NCBI GenBank assembly: GCA_945872375.1
Contig: CAMBYR010000002.1
Location: 1 to 33,798, forward strand
Reading direction: 5' to 3'
DNA length: 33,798 nt
Source: an uncultured Blautia sp.
Lineage (GTDB): Bacteria > Bacillota > Clostridia > Lachnospirales > Lachnospiraceae
The position numbers and the translations under genes are program-made. How positions within the stretch are numbered: the first letter of the stretch is position 1; every line of letters begins with the position of its first letter. The notes under the pieces were generated by a model. It did no database searches, was not told the DNA's origin, and saw only the letters and a program-made list of their open reading frames with translations. Below are positions 30,616 through 33,798 of this stretch, piece after piece.

Positions 30616-32679
30616 ATGGCTGAAAAGCATGGTAATTTGTCAATTAACAGTGAAAATATTTTCCCGATTATTAAAAAGTGGTTGTATTCAGATCACGATA
30701 TTTTTGTAAGGGAACTGATTTCCAATGGCTGCGATGCGATTACAAAACTTCGCAAGCTGGAAGTGATGGGAGAGTATTCTTTTCCGGAAAAGTATAAAGC
30801 CAGTATTCAGGTAATTGTGAATCCGGAAGAAAAGACACTGAAATTTATTGATACCGGTATTGGTATGACAGCCGATGAAGTAGAAGAATATATTACACAG
30901 ATTGCTTTTTCAGGTGCAACAGAATTCCTGGAAAAATACAAGGACAAAACCTCGGATGATCAGATCATCGGACACTTCGGACTTGGATTTTATTCTGCGT
31001 TTATGGTTGCAGATGAAGTGCATATCGATACCCTTTCTTATAAAGAAGGAGCAGAACCGGTACACTGGAGCTGCGATGGCGGTACAGAATATGAGATGCA
31101 GACGGGAAATAAGGCAACGGTGGGAACAGAGATTACGTTGTTCCTGAATGAAGAAAGTGTGGAATTTGCCAACGAATACCGTATGCGTGAGGTAATTGAG
31201 AGATATTGTTCCTTTATGCCGGTGGAAATTTTCCTTTCCAAAGAAAATGCAGAGCAGCAGTATGAGACCATTGATGAAGCAGATCTGAGAGAAGATGACG
31301 TGATCGTTGAGCATATTCACGAGGATGCCAAAACAGAAGAAAAAGAGAATGAAAACGGCGAAAAAGAAATTGTTGAAATCTCTCCTGCGAAAGAACGTGT
31401 AAAGATCAATAAACGTCCCGTATCCTTAAGTGATACACATCCGCTTTGGATGAAGCATCCAAACGAGTGTACAGACGAGGAATATCGGGAATTTTACCGC
31501 AAGGTATTTATGGATTACAAAGAGCCGCTGTTCTGGATTCATCTGAATATGGACTATCCATTTAACCTGAAGGGAATCCTTTATTTCCCGAAAATCAATA
31601 CCGAATATGATTCTGTAGAGGGAACCATTAAACTTTACAATAACCAGGTGTTTATCGCAGATAATATTAAAGAAGTCATTCCGGAATTCCTTCTTCTTCT
31701 GAAAGGTGTGATCGACTGTCCGGATCTTCCTCTGAATGTTTCCAGAAGTGCCCTTCAGAATGATGGCTTTGTAAAGAAAATTTCCGAATACATTGCCAAG
31801 AAAGTGGCCGATAAGCTTACCGGAATGTGTAAGACCGACAGAGAATCCTATGAGAGATACTGGGATGACATCAGCCCGTTTATCAAGTATGGATGCATCA
31901 AGGATACGAAGTTTGCCGATAAGATGAACGAATATCTTCTTTTTAAGAATCTGGATGGCAAATATCTTACTCTGAAGGACTGCATTGAAGAGAATAAAAA
32001 AGAAGCGCCGGCAACGGAAGAGGCTCAGACTGAGACTGCAGAAACCGAAGAGGCAGACAGCAAGGATTCCGAGCAGAAGGAACCGGAAAAAACCACGATT
32101 TTCTATGTGACAGATGAAGTACAGCAGAGCCAGTATATTAATATGTTTAAAGAGGCCGGCAAGGATGCGGTCGTTCTGAAACATAATATTGACAGTCCGT
32201 TTATCTCCCACCTGGAACAGCGTGATCAGACGATCCAGTTCAAACGAATCGATGCAGACCTTACAGAGGAGCTGCGGGAAGAGGGAGCAGCGGATGAAGA
32301 AATGGTAAAAACGCTTACCGATCTTTTCCGTAAGAGCCTGAATAAGGATAAGCTGGAAGTAAAGGTGGAGAAATTAAAGAATGCAAATACAGCTGCGATG
32401 ATGACTCTTTCCGAAGAAAGCCGCCGTATGCAGGATATGATGAAGATGTACAACATGTACGGAATGGATCCGGGTATGTTCGGAGGCAGCGAAACACTTG
32501 TACTGAATGCGAACCATCCGCTGGTTCAGTATGTGGCTGGAAATACAGAAGGTGAGCACACCAAAGTGATCTGTGAACAGCTGTATGATCTGGCAATGCT
32601 CAGCCACAAACAGCTTTCGCCGGAAGAAATGACAAAATTTGTTAAGAGAAGCAATGATATTATGATGCTTCTTGTATAA
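30616..32679 (+). CDS. htpG: Molecular chaperone HtpG (Hsp90)
   Basis: ATP-dependent cytosolic chaperone, a homodimer. The GHKL ATPase domain shows FVRELISNGCDAI (ATP/Mg Asn, here NGCDA rather than NASDA), DTGIGMT, and GHFGLGFYSAFMVADEV. The middle domain has HPLWMKHP and FPLNLKGILYFP-like FNLKGILYFP, and SRSALQNDG with the catalytic-loop arginine. The C-terminal dimerisation domain follows. At 687 residues it is longer than the usual 620-640; two acidic inserts (HEDAKTEEKENENGEKE and PATEEAQTETAETEEADS) account for it. ATG 30616 is chosen with GGAG 11 bases upstream; a GTG at 30607 is too near the RBS. HrcA control through CIRCE is expected. Confidence 0.95.
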   Translation: MAEKHGNLSINSENIFPIIKKWLYSDHDIFVRELISNGCDAITKLRKLEVMGEYSFPEKYKASIQVIVNPEEKTLKFIDTGIGMTADEVEEYITQIAFSGATEFLEKYKDKTSDDQIIGHFGLGFYSAFMVADEVHIDTLSYKEGAEPVHWSCDGGTEYEMQTGNKATVGTEITLFLNEESVEFANEYRMREVIERYCSFMPVEIFLSKENAEQQYETIDEADLREDDVIVEHIHEDAKTEEKENENGEKEIVEISPAKERVKINKRPVSLSDTHPLWMKHPNECTDEEYREFYRKVFMDYKEPLFWIHLNMDYPFNLKGILYFPKINTEYDSVEGTIKLYNNQVFIADNIKEVIPEFLLLLKGVIDCPDLPLNVSRSALQNDGFVKKISEYIAKKVADKLTGMCKTDRESYERYWDDISPFIKYGCIKDTKFADKMNEYLLFKNLDGKYLTLKDCIEENKKEAPATEEAQTETAETEEADSKDSEQKEPEKTTIFYVTDEVQQSQYINMFKEAGKDAVVLKHNIDSPFISHLEQRDQTIQFKRIDADLTEELREEGAADEEMVKTLTDLFRKSLNKDKLEVKVEKLKNANTAAMMTLSEESRRMQDMMKMYNMYGMDPGMFGGSETLVLNANHPLVQYVAGNTEGEHTKVICEQLYDLAMLSHKQLSPEEMTKFVKRSNDIMMLLV

Positions 32680-32692
32680 GAAAAAAATGATT

Positions 32693-32740
32693 ACCCCCGA
32701 AGAAGGTGCTAAAGACAGGACTTTTCTTCGGGGGTTCTAT
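32693..32740 (+). terminator. Putative htpG terminator
   Basis: ACCCCCGAAGAA (32693-32704) pairs perfectly with TTCTTCGGGGGT (32724-32735) around a 19-base loop. The T-run after it is weak (TCTATGTT), so termination may be incomplete. Confidence 0.6.
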
Positions 32741-32842
32741 GTTAAAATAACAGATGAACCTGAAACAAAACTCGAAAAAGAACTCTTTTTGTCTGAATTC
32801 CTCGAGTTTTTTAAGAAAATCGAAAGCATTTTAATTTTGTCG

Positions 32843-32848
32843 TATAAT
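32843..32848 (+). promoter_or_regulatory. -10 box and 0A-like site of the Spo0A-type gene
   Basis: A consensus -10, TATAAT; the -35 region (TCGAAA at 32820-32825) is poor. TTTGTCGTA at 32836-32844 overlaps the -10 and matches the Spo0A box TTTGTCGAA at 8 of 9 bases. Confidence 0.45.
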
Positions 32849-32876
32849 GGAGAAAAACGTAAAAGAGGAGAGCAGT

Positions 32877-33224
32877 ATGAAGGAAGTGTATCATCTGATT
32901 AGGAAGCTTGGGGCGACATCAAAGTACAAGGGCTATTACTATGTTGCAGAAGCCGTAAGAATTTGCATGGAACTTCAGGAGGAACCTGTCAGAATCACAA
33001 AGGATATTTATCCGCTGTTGGCTAAGAAATTTAAGTCTACCCCTATGAATATTGAGCACGACATTCGCACAGTAGTGAATGTCTGTTGGAATGGAAATAA
33101 AGGGTTCCTGGATTGCATTGCAGGATACCCGTTGATTTATAAACCGACAAATAGTGAATTTATTGATATGTTGGCATATTATCTTCTGGAAAAAGAAGAC
33201 CATCAGGAAAAAATGTCTTCATGA
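32877..33224 (+). CDS. Stand-alone Spo0A effector-domain DNA-binding protein
   Basis: A 115-residue protein made of the Spo0A C-terminal DNA-binding domain without its receiver: YHLIRKLGATSKYKGYYYVAEAV opens it, then STPMNIEHDIRTVVNVCWN (recognition-helix region; Spo0A has SRVERAIRHAIEVAW) and KPTNSEFIDMLAYYLL, nearly identical to the KPTNSEFIAMIAD end of Spo0A. Without a receiver it cannot be phosphorylated by the phosphorelay, so it would bind 0A-box DNA constitutively or compete with Spo0A. The ATG at 32877 follows GAGGAG by 8 bases; a longer frame from 32847 lacks an RBS. It is convergent with the next gene, with only four bases between. Confidence 0.85.
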   Translation: MKEVYHLIRKLGATSKYKGYYYVAEAVRICMELQEEPVRITKDIYPLLAKKFKSTPMNIEHDIRTVVNVCWNGNKGFLDCIAGYPLIYKPTNSEFIDMLAYYLLEKEDHQEKMSS

Positions 33225-33228
33225 ACGC

Positions 33229-33720
33229 CTACAGCATTTCAAAAGCAATGGAGCAGCGGCGGAAAAAATCAATGACAATCTGATCCCATTGCTGTTCCGG
33301 AGCTTTATCGGGAATAAATGTTTTCAGAGAAAGCCCTGTGGTACAAATGAGTTCTTTGTTTCGATATTGAAAATTCAGATACATTCCGCCTATTTCCGGC
33401 GTATGGTATTTCTGTGAAAATTCCTGCTGTCTGGAAACGGGAGGCTGGAAAATGATTTTAAAGGAAACCGGTGTTTTTTTTCCGCGTATAATAGAATAGC
33501 AGTAAGGTTTGATGTCTTTCCATAAGGAATACTGCTGATTGGATTGATCGAGAAGGGCGCATTCATCCGTATCATAAAAAGCACGCTTTATTTTTCCGTC
33601 AATGGAAAAGGTGTTAAATGTGGTGATGACAGCCTCTGTCAGTTCCAGGGAATCAAATACCGTACCGATTAACAGCTGATTCATCATCTCTTTTATATCC
33701 AGAATTTTTAATGCGATCAT
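33229..33720 (-). CDS. DUF5721-like conserved hypothetical protein
   Basis: 163 residues. Conserved-looking segments are ALKILDIKEMMNQLLIG, FNTFSIDGKIKRAFYD, YSLWKDIKPYCYSIIRGKKT, and a C-terminal WDQIVIDFFRR. This pattern fits DUF5721, found widely in Lachnospiraceae without known function. No signal peptide or membrane segment. The ATG at 33720 is preferred because AAGGAG lies 8 bases upstream; the longer frame from 33765 lacks one. The gene ends four bases from the convergent Spo0A-type gene, and no terminator is visible between them. Confidence 0.7.
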   Translation of the reverse strand: MIALKILDIKEMMNQLLIGTVFDSLELTEAVITTFNTFSIDGKIKRAFYDTDECALLDQSNQQYSLWKDIKPYCYSIIRGKKTPVSFKIIFQPPVSRQQEFSQKYHTPEIGGMYLNFQYRNKELICTTGLSLKTFIPDKAPEQQWDQIVIDFFRRCSIAFEML

Positions 33721-33798
33721 GTTCGATACTCCTTCAATCATATTTAATGCTATTATAAAGCACATCTGAAAAAAAGAACAGAGTTTTTCGAAAAAGAC

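Noticed and set aside
32672..32902. 76-codon + frame between htpG and the Spo0A-type gene
   Set aside because: It reads through the terminator hairpin and the promoter of the next gene and lacks an RBS.
1..33798. CRISPR array
   Set aside because: No series of regularly spaced short direct repeats; the only tandem repeat is the two-copy element at 7149-7395.

Overview
The window looks like a chromosomal segment of an anaerobic gut Firmicute, most probably a Lachnospiraceae (class Clostridia). The reasons are the cysS-mrnC-rlmB-sigH gene order, a CIRCE-controlled htpG, a Spo0A-type DNA-binding protein, GlnRS with a TGKRY-type signature, several GGDEF/EAL proteins, a C-terminal TGD wall anchor, and strong AGGAGG ribosome-binding sites. 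The genus cannot be fixed from sequence reading alone. Almost all genes are on the + strand.

Layout. 1-7145: the end of a GGDEF protein, a 23S rRNA uracil methyltransferase, a viroplasmin-type RNase H and a 1458-residue Cache-GGDEF-GGDEF-EAL-PAS protein (c-di-GMP signalling). 7146-7498: a gene-free stretch holding a highly structured, tandemly repeated RNA-like element and then a promoter with a LexA (SOS) box in its spacer. 7499-9606: a putative radical-SAM DNA repair protein and its partner (the TIGR03916/TIGR03915 pair), overlapping by 4 bases. 9607-10233: a cre-like site and a broken HPr-like gene. 10294-12696: an XPD/DinG-type helicase fused to a PD-(D/E)XK nuclease domain. 12745-16629: glmS, a secreted class-A-type serine hydrolase and ridA. 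16780-21307: a structured leader, glycerol-1-phosphate dehydrogenase, ispF, cysS, mrnC and rlmB, tightly packed. 21361-22212: sigH and tRNA-Thr(GGT).

22213-23145 is accessory DNA: a 166-bp MITE-like long palindrome and a type I toxin-antitoxin module (holin-like toxin on -, antisense RNA on +). After it come glnS, a polyferredoxin, an acidic membrane-anchored protein on -, maf, a HAD phosphatase, a small acidic protein, a large wall-anchored surface protein, htpG with CIRCE, a stand-alone Spo0A effector-domain protein and a DUF5721-like protein on -.

The least explained signals are the four-way-junction RNA-like repeat at 7149-7395, the SOS-controlled radical-SAM pair beside it, the type I toxin-antitoxin locus, the MITE-like palindrome and a 27-nt palindromic repeat family found three times. 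All functional statements are from reading sequence and family knowledge; no searches were run.
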